Positions 19,501 through 27,076 of a stretch of 64,000 nt of DNA are shown in pieces. Made by a program: the position numbers and the translations under genes. Origin of the DNA: Lyngbya sp. HA4199-MV5 (GTDB lineage Bacteria; Cyanobacteriota; Cyanobacteriia; Leptolyngbyales; Leptolyngbyaceae); the NCBI GenBank assembly GCA_019359375.1, contig JAHHHL010000026.1, forward strand, positions 24,271 through 88,270. Direction: 5' to 3'. Under the pieces are notes generated by a model that saw only the letters and a program-made list of their open reading frames with translations, was not told the DNA's origin and did not search any database. Position 1 is the first letter of the stretch. The number at the start of each line of letters is the position of its first letter.

Positions 19501-20176
19501 TGTGGCAGTGGACTAGCTCCAGGATATCTTGAGTCGGAAACGGCAACTGTCCGATCAACAGTTCGTAGAAAGTTGCCCCCAATGAATAGAAATCAGTGCG
19601 ATAGTCCAACATCCGGTTCATCCGCCCGGTTTGCTCTGGCGACAAATAGGTGGGTGTTCCTTCTAGCAGATGCAGACTTTTGAACGTAGGATTTGTGCGG
19701 CTGAAGCGAGTGGCAATGCCAAAATCAATGATTTTGACAACGCCAGTCCTCGGATTAAAGACAATGTTGCCAGGATTGATATCTTTATGGATGACATTTG
19801 TGGCATGGATTTTGCCGAGAGTGTCGGTAATGGCGATTGCAATATCTAGAAAAACCGACAACGGCATGGGACAGAAATCAGGCTGCTGACGTATCCAGTA
19901 CTCTAAAGACTCTCCACCAAAGTCTTCCAAGAGAATAACCAATGTGCGCTGATAGTCCTGCTGGCTGTATGCCTTGACTACGCCTTCAATGTTGAGGGAA
20001 CGAGTAATTTCATATTCCTGCCGATAGCGCGTTAATTCTTGAGGAGAGGGATAATCCTGCTTCAGGACTTTGGCAATCACTGCACAACGATCCTGCTCTC
20101 GTGTGCCTCGATACACCAGAGAAGCCGTGCTCTCATAGATTTTGCTGTGAATCGCGACCCCAGGCAGGGTAATCAT
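13517..20176 (-). CDS. Giant hybrid Ser/Thr kinase - AAA ATPase - GAF - PAS - histidine kinase
   Basis: 2219 residues. Domains in order: Ser/Thr kinase (about 5-280; HKDINPGN catalytic loop, DFG as IIDFGIATRF); an AAA/STAND ATPase (from ~300; Walker A GYAGIGKTALV, Walker B VIFLDDLQWID); a long helical repeat region; a GAF domain (about 1315-1465); a coiled coil; four PAS domains (about 1510-2010); HisKA_3 (about 2015-2085; phospho-His in AREIHDTLAQ); and HATPase_c (about 2130-2215; N-box EAFTNAVKYA, DDGRGF, GLLGMSERA). This is the architecture of cyanobacterial two-component-linked Ser/Thr kinases. ATG 20176 has GGGAGAG upstream. It is coupled to the response regulator at its 3' end. Confidence 0.92.
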   Translation of the reverse strand: MITLPGVAIHSKIYESTASLVYRGTREQDRCAVIAKVLKQDYPSPQELTRYRQEYEITRSLNIEGVVKAYSQQDYQRTLVILLEDFGGESLEYWIRQQPDFCPMPLSVFLDIAIAITDTLGKIHATNVIHKDINPGNIVFNPRTGVVKIIDFGIATRFSRTNPTFKSLHLLEGTPTYLSPEQTGRMNRMLDYRTDFYSLGATFYELLIGQLPFPTQDILELVHCHIARSPTPPHELNATIPKPISDLILKLMAKNAEDRYQSAWGIKADLERYAQQLAAGGQIDLLPSSLQDVSEQFCIPQKLYGRAAEIEALLAAFDRVAGSEGVREMLLVSGYAGIGKTALVQELYKPITAKHGYFISSKFDQFGRNVPYSAIVDALQKLVQQLLGELDEQVEEWRSRLLTALGSNGQIIIDIIPEVELIIGKQSSVPEVGATEAQNRFNLTFQRFVRAFCAKEHPLVIFLDDLQWIDSATLKLIELILLDEQTQSLFLIGAYRDNEVTPTHPLVLTLESLRNQGAVLQEIILTPLTLEPLSQLIAQTLRHNPDTVCSLAQAVSHKTEGNPFFVGEFLKLLYDENLLTFDAQQLNWQWNLVEIEAQAITDNVVELLLRQLQKLPEATQRILSIAACVGADFDLTTLAIVCEKSPKAIAQSLLAAIQAGLIQPSSDLDENLLVQEYRFSHDRVQQAAYALIDEPQKQVVHLQIGRNLLGKTSLEQQFDRLFAIVDHLNQGIELVTARVEQIEIAKLNLMAGQKAKAATAYEAALQYFRLGLKLLNVESWRSEYDLTLTLYSEATKAAYLSGHFNEMEQFVEVVLNHAKTMVDKVQIYDSRIQGYLSQGNLKKALKVGLEVLNLLGIILVETPSQLDVQRELESTAALFAGREIEDLINLPKMTAPEPLSAIYILANIAGTACMVSPALMILIVCKMAGLSIRYGNATRSPHSYAAYGFVLCGAVQDIELGYKFGKLALSLAEQMNTKKANAEALTVFSGMIMPWKVHCRKTIPFLVDAYQNGMETGNFEFAGYAAYAACYHSFFIGEELSQLEQKTAAYSKAIQQIRRENYSNWTSILWQTILNLLGRSENPSRLTGSVYDEDQALPQAIAVQDGTGIHYFYVNKLTLYYLFGEYHQAAQIAVLARQYLEKETATVAVPLFHFYHSLVLLSLWVEASSSEKSTWLSCVITNQEKMQKWAEHAPMNYLHKFHLVEAEKARVLGQFLEAEELYERAIAGAAEHEYIQEEALAYELAAKHYLARGREKIAQTYMKEAHYCYDRWGAIAKVKDLEKRYPQLLNTNLVRQSNSIVTDETIRHPAAAIDLAAVMKAAQALSEIIHLDQLIATLMQVAIENAGAETGTLILLEDDRLTVVAQCSGSRLCDLEKIAVENCATIPISIIHSVERTQETLVLDDAIRESSLLTDPSIQCQQTRSLLCMPILKQSQLIGILYLENNLSTGVFTSDRLQVLNLLMAQAAISLENARLYERLEDYAETLERKVEERTQALQQEITERQQTEAALRKSEANYRNLVQTANSIILRSDMQGRIRYMNDCGLEFFGYEKHQILGRTLLETIVPETETSGRNLKQFVHDVIHNFKSDSPESYFQAENENLCRDGSRVWVAWSNQAILDEQGQVVEILSVGNDITRLKQAEAALQRSEAKFRNIFENSQVGIFRIRLSDGLVLDANQRLANLFGYHSSEEVIGIEHSTNVYVNPDDRNYVIEFLRQHGELDNFEVQLRKRDGTVFWALYSSRLNATEGYTEGVIADISDRKSAEAALQRSEAKFRNIFENSQVGIFRTRLSDGLILDVNQRFATLFGYDSPEEMIESKSGIETSCYVHSSDREHEVESLSQQGELNNFEVQFRKRDGTVFWALYSARVNAIDGYLEGVISDISDRKRAEAALQASEAELRALFLAIPDPLCVVTAEGRVISSVEGSPSQLYSPVEEKIGKTLHQIFEKEQADQSMGYVQQALRTQQVLTVEYSLPIAGRETWFSARIAPIRHEQVIWLSRDITLQKQAEAASILEERNRMAREIHDTLAQAFTGVLVHMGAISRLAKTNPEAIQTHIQTVRDLARSGLTEARRSVAALRPQSLEDGNLWTALEQFVSSLQSSTETRLICEIVGTPYTLPPDTENNLLRIGQEAFTNAVKYAQANEIRIELVYELTQCCLRIRDDGRGFEVNNTTLSQGFGLLGMSERAEHIGAQLSIDSQPGRGTEVSVSVHREAV

Positions 20177-20338
20177 TGAACGCTCTCCCACTACAGCACT
20201 GTCGCCCCTACCAAAGTCTATCGTTTGCCAGATGCCAGGAAATCATCTCTTTAGCAGATTTACCGAAGCACTTGTGCTGCTATGTCTACTGGTTCGTAAG
20301 GAGTCCAAAAAACCGCGGTAAGGTGAAACTACGTTGAT

Positions 20339-21256
20339 TTAAACGAAATCTTCCATAATCAGGGCGTGATTTAAGCCATTGGCGGCAACGCTACCCTGAA
20401 AAACAGCAACCGCGATCGCTTGCATGGGTGAAGTGATGTCACCTGCCGCATAAACGCCTTTAACACTGGTTTCGTTAAAAACATTGGTTGTCTTGATTAA
20501 ATTGAATTCATTCAACTCACAGCCTAATTTTTCAGCCAGGTTGGAACGCAGCGTTTGCATCGGTCGGATCAGGATTCCATGACGCGTAATTTTCTCACCC
20601 GCTTCAAAAACGATGGTTTCTAATCGTCCGTTATCGCCTTCGAGCCGGATAATTTTCTCTTCACGGACAAGGATCTGCCGGTTCTCCAGCAGTGTCTTTT
20701 GTTCAGCGGTCAGTTCAGCTTTGCCATTGGTGCAGAGGACTAAATCGGCACTCCAGTTTCTCAGCAGTGCCGCCATTTCGATGCCCGTTTCGCCATTTCC
20801 CACAACGGCAAGTGGTTCATCGCGCACTTCCCAGGCGTGGCAATACGGACAATGAAACACACTTTTGCCCCAAAAATCTCCAAAGTTTTCGATGTCGGGG
20901 AACTCATCAATCACCCCGAACGCCAGCAAAATTTTGCGCGATCGCTTCATTGTGCCATCCTCAAACACGACTTCAAATTGGTTGCCGGATGGGTTGATTT
21001 CTTTGACGGCGATCGCTTGAAATCCGACACTTTCGTAGGGTTTGAGTTGGTCACGTCCGATACTCAAAAGTTCATGCGGGCTGATGCCATCACGAGTGAA
21101 AAAATTGTGCGACTCGTGTGCAGATGCGTTACGCGGATTGCCTTTGTCGCAGACCAACACTCGACGGCGACTTCTGCCCAAAAGGAGTGCTGCGCTGAGG
21201 CCGGCAGAACCGCCGCCAACAATCACACAATCGTAAATCGCTTTGTTTTCGTTCAT
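20339..21256 (-). CDS. Thioredoxin-reductase-like FAD/NAD(P) oxidoreductase
   Basis: A 305-residue flavoprotein. Seen: an FAD-binding GGGSAGLSAALLLGRS near residue 12, the redox pair in HCPYCHAWE (CxxC of the thioredoxin reductase group), a second nucleotide site VVGNGETGIEMA and the C-terminal FAD motif GVYAAGD. GGGAAGAG precedes the ATG at 21256. No thioredoxin gene lies next to it. It follows the MBL-fold gene by 74 bp on the same strand and is probably driven from promoter D. Confidence 0.85.
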   Translation of the reverse strand: MNENKAIYDCVIVGGGSAGLSAALLLGRSRRRVLVCDKGNPRNASAHESHNFFTRDGISPHELLSIGRDQLKPYESVGFQAIAVKEINPSGNQFEVVFEDGTMKRSRKILLAFGVIDEFPDIENFGDFWGKSVFHCPYCHAWEVRDEPLAVVGNGETGIEMAALLRNWSADLVLCTNGKAELTAEQKTLLENRQILVREEKIIRLEGDNGRLETIVFEAGEKITRHGILIRPMQTLRSNLAEKLGCELNEFNLIKTTNVFNETSVKGVYAAGDITSPMQAIAVAVFQGSVAANGLNHALIMEDFV

Positions 21257-21330
21257 TATCTCTTCCCTAATTTCTTCTGCATTTCCAAAGCAAGTATTTC
21301 CATCGTCCGCCTGCTCTTGACGATCGATTA

Positions 21331-22290
21331 CTAATCGCGCCAACGATAATCCACAGGAACCCAAGCATATCTCTGATCTTCTGCCCGGATGTATCCTACT
21401 CCTGGAAAGGGCAAATGTGCCGTAGCAATCAGGCGACGGGATGCTTCTAAACGGGCAAACTGTTGTATCCGTTGCTCTACTGCGGCATTGGCATTCACAT
21501 CGTAGATAACGGCGATTTCAGGATTGGCAAATTGTAGCGATGCAAAGTGAACAATATCGCCACAAAACTCAATGCTCTCACCCCCACTCTCAACCACATA
21601 GAAGCTGTGTCCGGGTGTATGTCCGGGCGTAGGCAGCGCAGTAATTCCGGGTAAGATAGCTGTCTCGCCAGAAAAGGTTTCGAGTTTGCCTGCATCAAGG
21701 TAGGGTTTCACTGTTTGAATTGCTTCATCAAAATATCGGCGATCGAGATTCAACCGTTCTGCATTGGCAGGATCGAACCATAAATCCACATCAGGTTTAC
21801 CCACATAAACGGTGGCAGATGGAAACACGAGTTGCCCATTTTCGACCAAACCGCCACTGTGATCGCTATGGATGTGGGTCAGAAGAATCATATCGATCTC
21901 ATCGGGGCTATAGCCCGCTGCCTCTAACGACCGTTGCAGCTTGCCACCTTGCCCACCAAACAGTTGTCCTACCCCAGTATCTACTAATGCCTGCCGATCT
22001 CCGGTATCGATTAGAAACGCATTGATCGAGGCTTCAACCGGGTTTGTTAGGAAGTTGCGATCGAGAAGCTGCTCGACCTCCGCCGAGTTTGCGTTCGTGA
22101 GCACCTGATTGAGATCTTGCGGTACTGTACCATCGCTTAGTGCTGTGATTGTGAATTCGCCTAACCTAAACGAGTAAACACCGGGGACTTGAATTTTTGC
22201 AGTTTCACCTGTGGTACTCCCCGTAGAAAGAGATGAGGTTACAATAATCAGTGCTGCGGCGATCGCAGCAAGAATTGATCGAAAGGACAT
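21331..22290 (-). CDS. Exported MBL-fold metallo-hydrolase
   Basis: 319 residues. An N-terminal signal-like hydrophobic stretch (about 3-20, MSFRSILAAIAAALIIV) suggests export. The metallo-beta-lactamase fold shows the zinc-binding THIHSDHSGG motif, a further His in TPGHTPGHS and Asp in FCGDIVH. It resembles quorum-quenching lactonase or methyl-parathion-hydrolase-like members; the substrate is unknown. Promoter element D lies about 100 bp upstream. Confidence 0.8.
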   Translation of the reverse strand: MSFRSILAAIAAALIIVTSSLSTGSTTGETAKIQVPGVYSFRLGEFTITALSDGTVPQDLNQVLTNANSAEVEQLLDRNFLTNPVEASINAFLIDTGDRQALVDTGVGQLFGGQGGKLQRSLEAAGYSPDEIDMILLTHIHSDHSGGLVENGQLVFPSATVYVGKPDVDLWFDPANAERLNLDRRYFDEAIQTVKPYLDAGKLETFSGETAILPGITALPTPGHTPGHSFYVVESGGESIEFCGDIVHFASLQFANPEIAVIYDVNANAAVEQRIQQFARLEASRRLIATAHLPFPGVGYIRAEDQRYAWVPVDYRWRD

Positions 22291-22392
22291 GATGAATGTA
22301 CTCCAGAATCTTTTGATGAAAGTTGGAGAGGAAAGGATAAGAAAGCGATAGCGGCTCCTTCCTGAAGTTGCAAACCACACCTATTTGTCTGA

Positions 22393-22440
22393 CACTGTAG
22401 TGAGTTCCAACACTTAATTTCTTTCAGATTCTTATGGTGT
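22393..22440 (-). promoter_or_regulatory. Shared promoter/operator element, copy D
   Basis: Minus strand: ATAAGAATCTGAAAG, an 18-bp spacer ending TTGGAAC, TCACTA, overlapping the palindrome CACTGTAGTG (22393-22402). It lies before the MBL-fold and flavoprotein genes, 14 kb from copy C, so it marks a regulon and not a local duplication. Confidence 0.65.
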
Positions 22441-22710
22441 TTTCACGCTTGCTTGGGTATCATTCTAGTGAGGTGCATAAAGTGCTGCGTCAAATGTGGA
22501 TGAGTAGACGATTTGGTGCGATTAGCGGATGAGTGACGACACTGATCAAGTTCATTAATGAGGTAACAATTCTGGTACGGAGCCAGAGAGAGCGTGTATC
22601 CCAAAAGCCTTATGATGAGAGCCGTTGTTAAATCTTCTTATTCCGTTGAGCCGCATCATTCAGCTACTACAAGTTCAGGATCAACAGATCGTTGAGCCAT
22701 CCTGACGGAG

Positions 22711-23199
22711 GTGACTGACAAGCACCTTGAGGATGCCAAGGCGCTTTGGGAGCCGATCTTGGCAGGAAGCGGTCAAGACGATGAGTATTGGAACTGGGTG
22801 GGCAAGAGCCGTCGGTCGAAGTTGCTCCCAGGGGATGAGCTGTACGCGATCGAATGCGAAGGGATCACTCAGGGGCTGATGATGCTCGATGTCTTGAAAA
22901 AACGCTGTCTAATTGAATCTCAGTTGCGACGACGGTTAGTTTACATTAGTGCTTTGGCAACTGCCCCCTGGAATCTCACGGACCCTCCGACTTATAAAGG
23001 CGTTGGGGGCAATCTGGTAGACTTTGCGATCGCCCGCAGCCACGAACTGGGTTATCAAGGCAGAATCGGGTTACATGCCCTTCCAGGTGCGCTAGGATTC
23101 TATAGAAAGCTGAGAGTGGGACTGCTCAATTGCGGTCCTGACCCTGAAGAACCCAATCACCTCGTTTACTTCGAGACTCTACGGATGGATGACCCATGA
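22711..23199 (+). CDS. GNAT-like acetyltransferase, possibly 5'-frameshifted
   Basis: 162 residues from a GTG codon. Seen: RRRLVYISALATAPWNL (the usual strand before the acetyl-CoA loop), then YKGVGGNLVDFAIARSHELGYQGRIGLHALPGALGFYRKL, a GNAT core with its glycine-rich pyrophosphate loop. The substrate is unknown. Upstream, in another frame, TTG at 22625 opens 26 codons (SRIIQLLQVQDQQIVEPS) that look like the missing N-terminus, so a one-base loss near 22700 is suspected. The stop overlaps the next start (ATGA, 23196-23199). Confidence 0.65.
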   Translation: MTDKHLEDAKALWEPILAGSGQDDEYWNWVGKSRRSKLLPGDELYAIECEGITQGLMMLDVLKKRCLIESQLRRRLVYISALATAPWNLTDPPTYKGVGGNLVDFAIARSHELGYQGRIGLHALPGALGFYRKLRVGLLNCGPDPEEPNHLVYFETLRMDDP

Positions 23200-23864
23200 C
23201 TCAATCGCTTCCTGCTAAGCCGAAAGCCTCACCCAATGAAGGGACTCGCCATCAACGCCTCATGGAGTTGATTGAAGCAGAGGACGCTGCCAATGGCGAA
23301 GTGGGTTGTGGACGAGATTTGGGAAACAGAATTTCAGGCTATTTCAGCACCCATGAAATTGCGCTTGAAGACGAAAAACTGAAGAGTTTTTTGCAAGAGC
23401 ATTTAGGACACATTTTGATGGAGCCAGATTTTGATGCCATCGCCACTCAGATTCAACGCCAGATTGAGTCTTTGGTCATTCCGGCTGCGAGTCAGTCCTT
23501 GGGTTCTGAGCCTCCGCCAGCTTCAACAAACGTCACAGCACATGTTCCAACAGAAGCACTCAAAGAACTATTTCAGTCACAGCTTGCCGAGTTTTGTTCC
23601 GAAGCTGCCTTAGAACAACTGCTTCAGTTTAGCCATCAGAGCATCCACAAAGCCGTTCTTCGACCCCGGCATACCTGGTCTAGTCCGATTTGGGTACTGA
23701 GAAGCGAGACGCAGATCTACATTGCTCAGGCAGCAGGGATTGAGGAGGCGATCGCCAAAGTCAAGACACAGTATCCTCAGGCAACTGGAAGACTGGAAGT
23801 GATCACAGTCGGAGGTATTCTGGCACCCGATCAGATAATCTCTCTGGATATAAGCCTGTTGTAA
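23196..23864 (+). CDS. Unknown protein; its 3' end anchors the cassette array
   Basis: 222 residues, mostly helical, with a C-terminal region (about 150-222) holding IHKAVLRPRHTWSSPIWVL and AIAKVKTQYPQATGRLEVITVGG. I do not recognise the family. It is coupled to the GNAT-like gene by a four-base overlap. Its last ~125 bp recur at 40912-41036 next to the second cassette array. The first attC-like site begins 33 bp after its stop, so it is the fixed left flank of the integron. Confidence 0.6.
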   Translation: MTQSLPAKPKASPNEGTRHQRLMELIEAEDAANGEVGCGRDLGNRISGYFSTHEIALEDEKLKSFLQEHLGHILMEPDFDAIATQIQRQIESLVIPAASQSLGSEPPPASTNVTAHVPTEALKELFQSQLAEFCSEAALEQLLQFSHQSIHKAVLRPRHTWSSPIWVLRSETQIYIAQAAGIEEAIAKVKTQYPQATGRLEVITVGGILAPDQIISLDISLL

Positions 23865-23896
23865 AAGTTTTATTCTGAGAAAACCTCCCAGAGTGA

Positions 23897-23983
23897 GGCT
23901 AACGTTCCGGCTGAGCGACTGCAAACAACCTTTGCAACATTACCAAGATCTCTCGGCAGTCCGCTCCAGCCGGATTGTTGGGC
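23897..23983 (-). repeat. attC site 1 (terminal site of cassette array 1)
   Basis: Left core GGCTAAC and right core GTTGGGC bound an imperfect palindrome: AACGTTCCGGCTGAGCG pairs with CGCTCCAGCCGGATTGTT, leaving one unpaired base as in known attC sites. The right core complements the first bases of its own cassette (GCCCAAC at 24638). Confidence 0.8.
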
Positions 23984-24074
23984 TTGCTACTTACGATCAC
24001 CTCTCTATGTTTAACATTCCACAGATCGCTCTCATACGTTTAAAGAGACTCCGAATTCACGCCTTCGTTTCTGC

Positions 24075-24491
24075 TTAGGAACTTCTCCGATCCCCTGTCC
24101 AGGTCCTTGCTGGCTCATCATTGCAATAGCCCCACAAACCTCTGAAGGAGGAGCCATCAAATACGAAGCGAATTCTACCCCAGTAATAGCGACCACTGCG
24201 AGGGGTATTACAGCGACGATTTGAGCCGTCCTCAATCCAATAACCCGTCAAAACGTTGCCAGATATGCTTCCCTCAAGAACCCCATTATCTTGAGTGTAA
24301 GTAGCCGATACATTGGAGCCTGATTGCTGAAAGGTGATAGTACCTTCTGAAGATCTCCAGATTCCAGCAATCGAGTTTTGTATTTGCTTGATAGATCTTG
24401 AAGGCTGCGCTTGAGCTTTCGGTATTGGTAGCCCCAGTGCTATCGATATCGCTAATCCAAACGCAAATGAGTTAACAGATAAGAATTTCAT
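24075..24491 (-). CDS. Small secreted beta-sheet protein (cassette 13)
   Basis: 138 residues. A signal peptide (MKFLSVNSFAFGLAISIALG, cleavage likely after AQA near residue 28) is followed by a small beta-rich domain: IAGIWRSSEGTITFQQSGSNVSATY, then GSISGNVLTGYW and FRGLWGYC. This reads like the short calycin/lipocalin-like proteins that bear a G.W.....G signature; function unknown. It is the only clear gene of the cassette between attC 1 and attC 2 and points away from attI, as cassette genes normally do. Confidence 0.6.
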   Translation of the reverse strand: MKFLSVNSFAFGLAISIALGLPIPKAQAQPSRSIKQIQNSIAGIWRSSEGTITFQQSGSNVSATYTQDNGVLEGSISGNVLTGYWIEDGSNRRCNTPRSGRYYWGRIRFVFDGSSFRGLWGYCNDEPARTWTGDRRSS

Positions 24492-24637
24492 GATTTAAAG
24501 CCCAATCCATAGTAATTTGACAGCACAGCAATAGGTTTTCAAGGCTCGTAATCAGCTCACTCGTGATCCGACAGATTTCTGAGAACTCGCCGCGATCCAA
24601 ATTTAGAAACACACTTCTCAAGCGAGGGTTAAATGCA

Positions 24638-24723
24638 GCCCAACGACTAAGCTCACCGGACGCAGATAACCTTGGCAACTCACCAACCAGCTTTCGGCGT
24701 TCCGGTGCAGCGACTTGTTAGGT
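24638..24723 (-). repeat. attC site 2
   Basis: Cores GCCCAAC (24638) and GTTAGGT (24717) flank arms CGACTAAGCTCACCGGACGC and GGCGTTCCGGTGCAGCGACTT, which pair imperfectly. The right core complements ACCTAAC at 27077, the start of the restriction-modification cassette. The methyltransferase stop codon lies inside this core. Confidence 0.85.
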
Positions 24724-26271
24724 GTACATCTGAACTGTGTAAAGGGAAGGTTGCTCCGCCAATCCCAACTCTAGCTGACCATTAGAAGCTACCTGAAAAG
24801 CTTCAGCCCATCGCAAATAATTTTCTACAACTCCTAGCTCTTTTGCAACAGCTTTAAGGGATAGCCGCCTTAAGATCTCTATTGTAATTGGTCTTTTTTC
24901 ATCCCAAAAGATCATAGAGTCAAAAAACTCTAGTGAAGGACTTGAGGTAACAAGTTTAAAAATGAATTTAGCCTCTTCCTCTGTCTCAAACGATAAAAAA
25001 TTTACAGTATCATCAAACATTACTGGTTTTCCACCTAAAGGTTCAATAAGACAAAACCTTAACTGCTTATAAAGTCCAGAAATTGCTATTTTCCAATTCT
25101 TGAAGGAATAGAAGCCAACACCAAAGATAGCATATGGTGGTTTATTTTTATAAATCGAACTTTTCCTGTTTTTTAGATATCCATCATGTTCAAGTAGATA
25201 TTGCCAGGTTTTAGGAGCTTTATCTTGAATAATACTTGTATCATCACCAACTAATTTTTGCGTAATTAAAATAAGTTTTCGATAATCGCTGGTTCTGCCA
25301 TTACCAATATCTGAACTTTTTAGAAGAGGATACAAATAGCTCTCCTCTAAAGAGTATTTCTTACCCATACCATTTAGGTACAAGGCATCATGAACTTGCT
25401 CTAACTCCATTACTTTAGAACAATCATGCTTAATTCCAGAACGCCAAATATATCTTAAGTCTTGACCTGCTAAGTGTTTCCAATTCTCATATTTAACTGT
25501 GTCTCGAAGAATTAATCCATCTCGTTCACCAATTAGATATGATGCGTTTTTAGACTGTAAATTCTCATAAACTTTGCAATCAAGCTCATCATCAACGTCA
25601 GTAGATAAAATAAAAAGACAAGCCTCTACTGATGCTCCAAAATGCACTTTTGCATCAATCAAATAAATATGAGCAGAAAATCTACTCCCTGACTTCTGCT
25701 TTACCTGACGCACTACCTTGCGAGCAACAGAGTACTTACATAAAACAGCTATAGTACCTTCTTTTTTCGATAGCCACTCGACGTATTGCAGCAGCATCCA
25801 TTCGGAAATGTCAAAATTTCCTGAGCCAGTAATAGCCTCAATACCCCGACGATTCTGAAAGTTTGATTTTGAGGGAATATTTTGACTGTTAAGAATGCTC
25901 AGTTCACTACTTGTAACCCAAGGAGGATTACCGATTACTAAAATATATCCCGAAAGATTTGAAATGAAGTCTTTCCAACTCTTGCCAAAAAAGTCGGACT
26001 CATATACAGTTAAGTTTTCATGGTTTGAATACTCTGATACGGAAATCTTTGCTTCTTTAACGTACTCCTCATTTATATCTAAGCCTATAATTTTTGACTT
26101 TTCAAATATACTAAGTGCAGCTCGAAGAAAGGCTCCTTTTCCACAACTTGGCTCTATGATAAATTTCGGCGATATTTGATGATTTACTCTAAGAGTCTGA
26201 ACTACTTCTCTTGCAAGATTATCGGGGGTTTGAAAATCACCAAATTGCCATTTCTCTATTGATTTCACCAT
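24718..26271 (-). CDS. Type II DNA N6-adenine methyltransferase (cassette 12)
   Basis: 517 residues, cytosolic, modifying the recognition site of the partner nuclease with S-adenosylmethionine. Order of motifs: motif X-like FGDFQTPDNLA (10-20), motif I IIEPSCGKGAFLRA (38-51), acidic IIGLDIN, and motif IV GNPPW (114-118), followed by a target-recognition part of ~350 residues. NPPW marks an amino-methylating enzyme. AGGTAAAG precedes the start. It begins six bases after the nuclease stop. Low GC content and codon use unlike region 1 support acquisition from elsewhere. Confidence 0.85.
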   Translation of the reverse strand: MVKSIEKWQFGDFQTPDNLAREVVQTLRVNHQISPKFIIEPSCGKGAFLRAALSIFEKSKIIGLDINEEYVKEAKISVSEYSNHENLTVYESDFFGKSWKDFISNLSGYILVIGNPPWVTSSELSILNSQNIPSKSNFQNRRGIEAITGSGNFDISEWMLLQYVEWLSKKEGTIAVLCKYSVARKVVRQVKQKSGSRFSAHIYLIDAKVHFGASVEACLFILSTDVDDELDCKVYENLQSKNASYLIGERDGLILRDTVKYENWKHLAGQDLRYIWRSGIKHDCSKVMELEQVHDALYLNGMGKKYSLEESYLYPLLKSSDIGNGRTSDYRKLILITQKLVGDDTSIIQDKAPKTWQYLLEHDGYLKNRKSSIYKNKPPYAIFGVGFYSFKNWKIAISGLYKQLRFCLIEPLGGKPVMFDDTVNFLSFETEEEAKFIFKLVTSSPSLEFFDSMIFWDEKRPITIEILRRLSLKAVAKELGVVENYLRWAEAFQVASNGQLELGLAEQPSLYTVQMYT

Positions 26272-26277
26272 CTTTAC

Positions 26278-26931
26278 CTATCGAACTCTAACTATTCCGG
26301 CGGTACTACCGGCTTGCTGAATGACTCTACTGTATTGCAATCTCCACTGAAGAGCATTTGAGATTGTTAAATATCCTTGATTTGGAGGCGATTCCAGAAT
26401 CCTATCAGCCAACTGATTTGCACCTATTTCATCGACTGGTAAATTTCTATCAATTACAAAAGCGATAATATCATCCTTATTTCCATCTCGATTCAAAATA
26501 TCAATAATGCCTCTAGTCGTCTGAAAATCCCCTGTTCTGCTCTTATCTACAAAAATGGTATGCTGCATATTTAATCTTCCAGTTCTATTCACTGGGTCAT
26601 CATACTTATCATAAACAAAAATCAGAAGATGGTATCCTAAACCAAATACTTTTTGAGTTGCTGATTTAAAGGGACAAGAAGATTGTGGTTGCTTTATGCT
26701 TGTTACTTTAATGTCAACTTCAAGAGCAGGAAGATCAATGCCTGATGCAGAATTTCCTCGTTGATGACTGTAATTTTGAACTAAATAGGCTGTGAATTTA
26801 TGTTCAAGATAAGTTCCGACAGCTTTTCCATCTGTCACACCATAAAGGGTGGGTTCGTCGTATATAGACTCTATTTCAGCAAACCTAGCTGCTTCAGCGC
26901 ACAAGTTTTCTATGGTCAGTATTGGCTGCAT
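26278..26931 (-). CDS. Type II restriction endonuclease (cassette 12)
   Basis: 217 residues. A PD-(D/E)XK-like active site is visible as GIDLPALEVDIKVTS: Asp66, Glu71/Asp73 and Lys75. The preceding helix GTYLEHKFTAYL is usual for this fold. Its place directly upstream of the amino-methyltransferase, six bases apart, identifies a type II restriction pair; the cut site is unknown. AAGAGAAG precedes the ATG. Placing the nuclease first is unusual unless expression is timed by the direct repeat at 27010-27045. Confidence 0.75.
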   Translation of the reverse strand: MQPILTIENLCAEAARFAEIESIYDEPTLYGVTDGKAVGTYLEHKFTAYLVQNYSHQRGNSASGIDLPALEVDIKVTSIKQPQSSCPFKSATQKVFGLGYHLLIFVYDKYDDPVNRTGRLNMQHTIFVDKSRTGDFQTTRGIIDILNRDGNKDDIIAFVIDRNLPVDEIGANQLADRILESPPNQGYLTISNALQWRLQYSRVIQQAGSTAGIVRVR

Positions 26932-27009
26932 TCTTCTCTTAGGTCATACCACTGAAATAGTACATTAGTTTGCGGGACTGGGAAAGTATACGTCAAGATC
27001 CTTCACCTT

Positions 27010-27045
27010 ATTCCTGAAGTGTTTGCAATTCCTGAAGTGTTTGCA
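27010..27045. repeat. Two tandem 18-bp repeats upstream of the restriction operon
   Basis: ATTCCTGAAGTGTTTGCA occurs twice head to tail, exactly. The repeats sit between attC 3 and the nuclease gene, about 80 bp upstream of its ATG, where an operator would be expected. No separate controller gene is present, so a binder is unknown. Confidence 0.55.
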
Positions 27046-27076
27046 GTTCTTGGTTTGGAAGAGAAGAGTTGCGTAC

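Noticed and set aside
24472..24678. 68-residue minus-strand frame near attC 2
   Set aside because: It runs through the attC palindrome and overlaps the secreted-protein gene start; no ribosome site or family.
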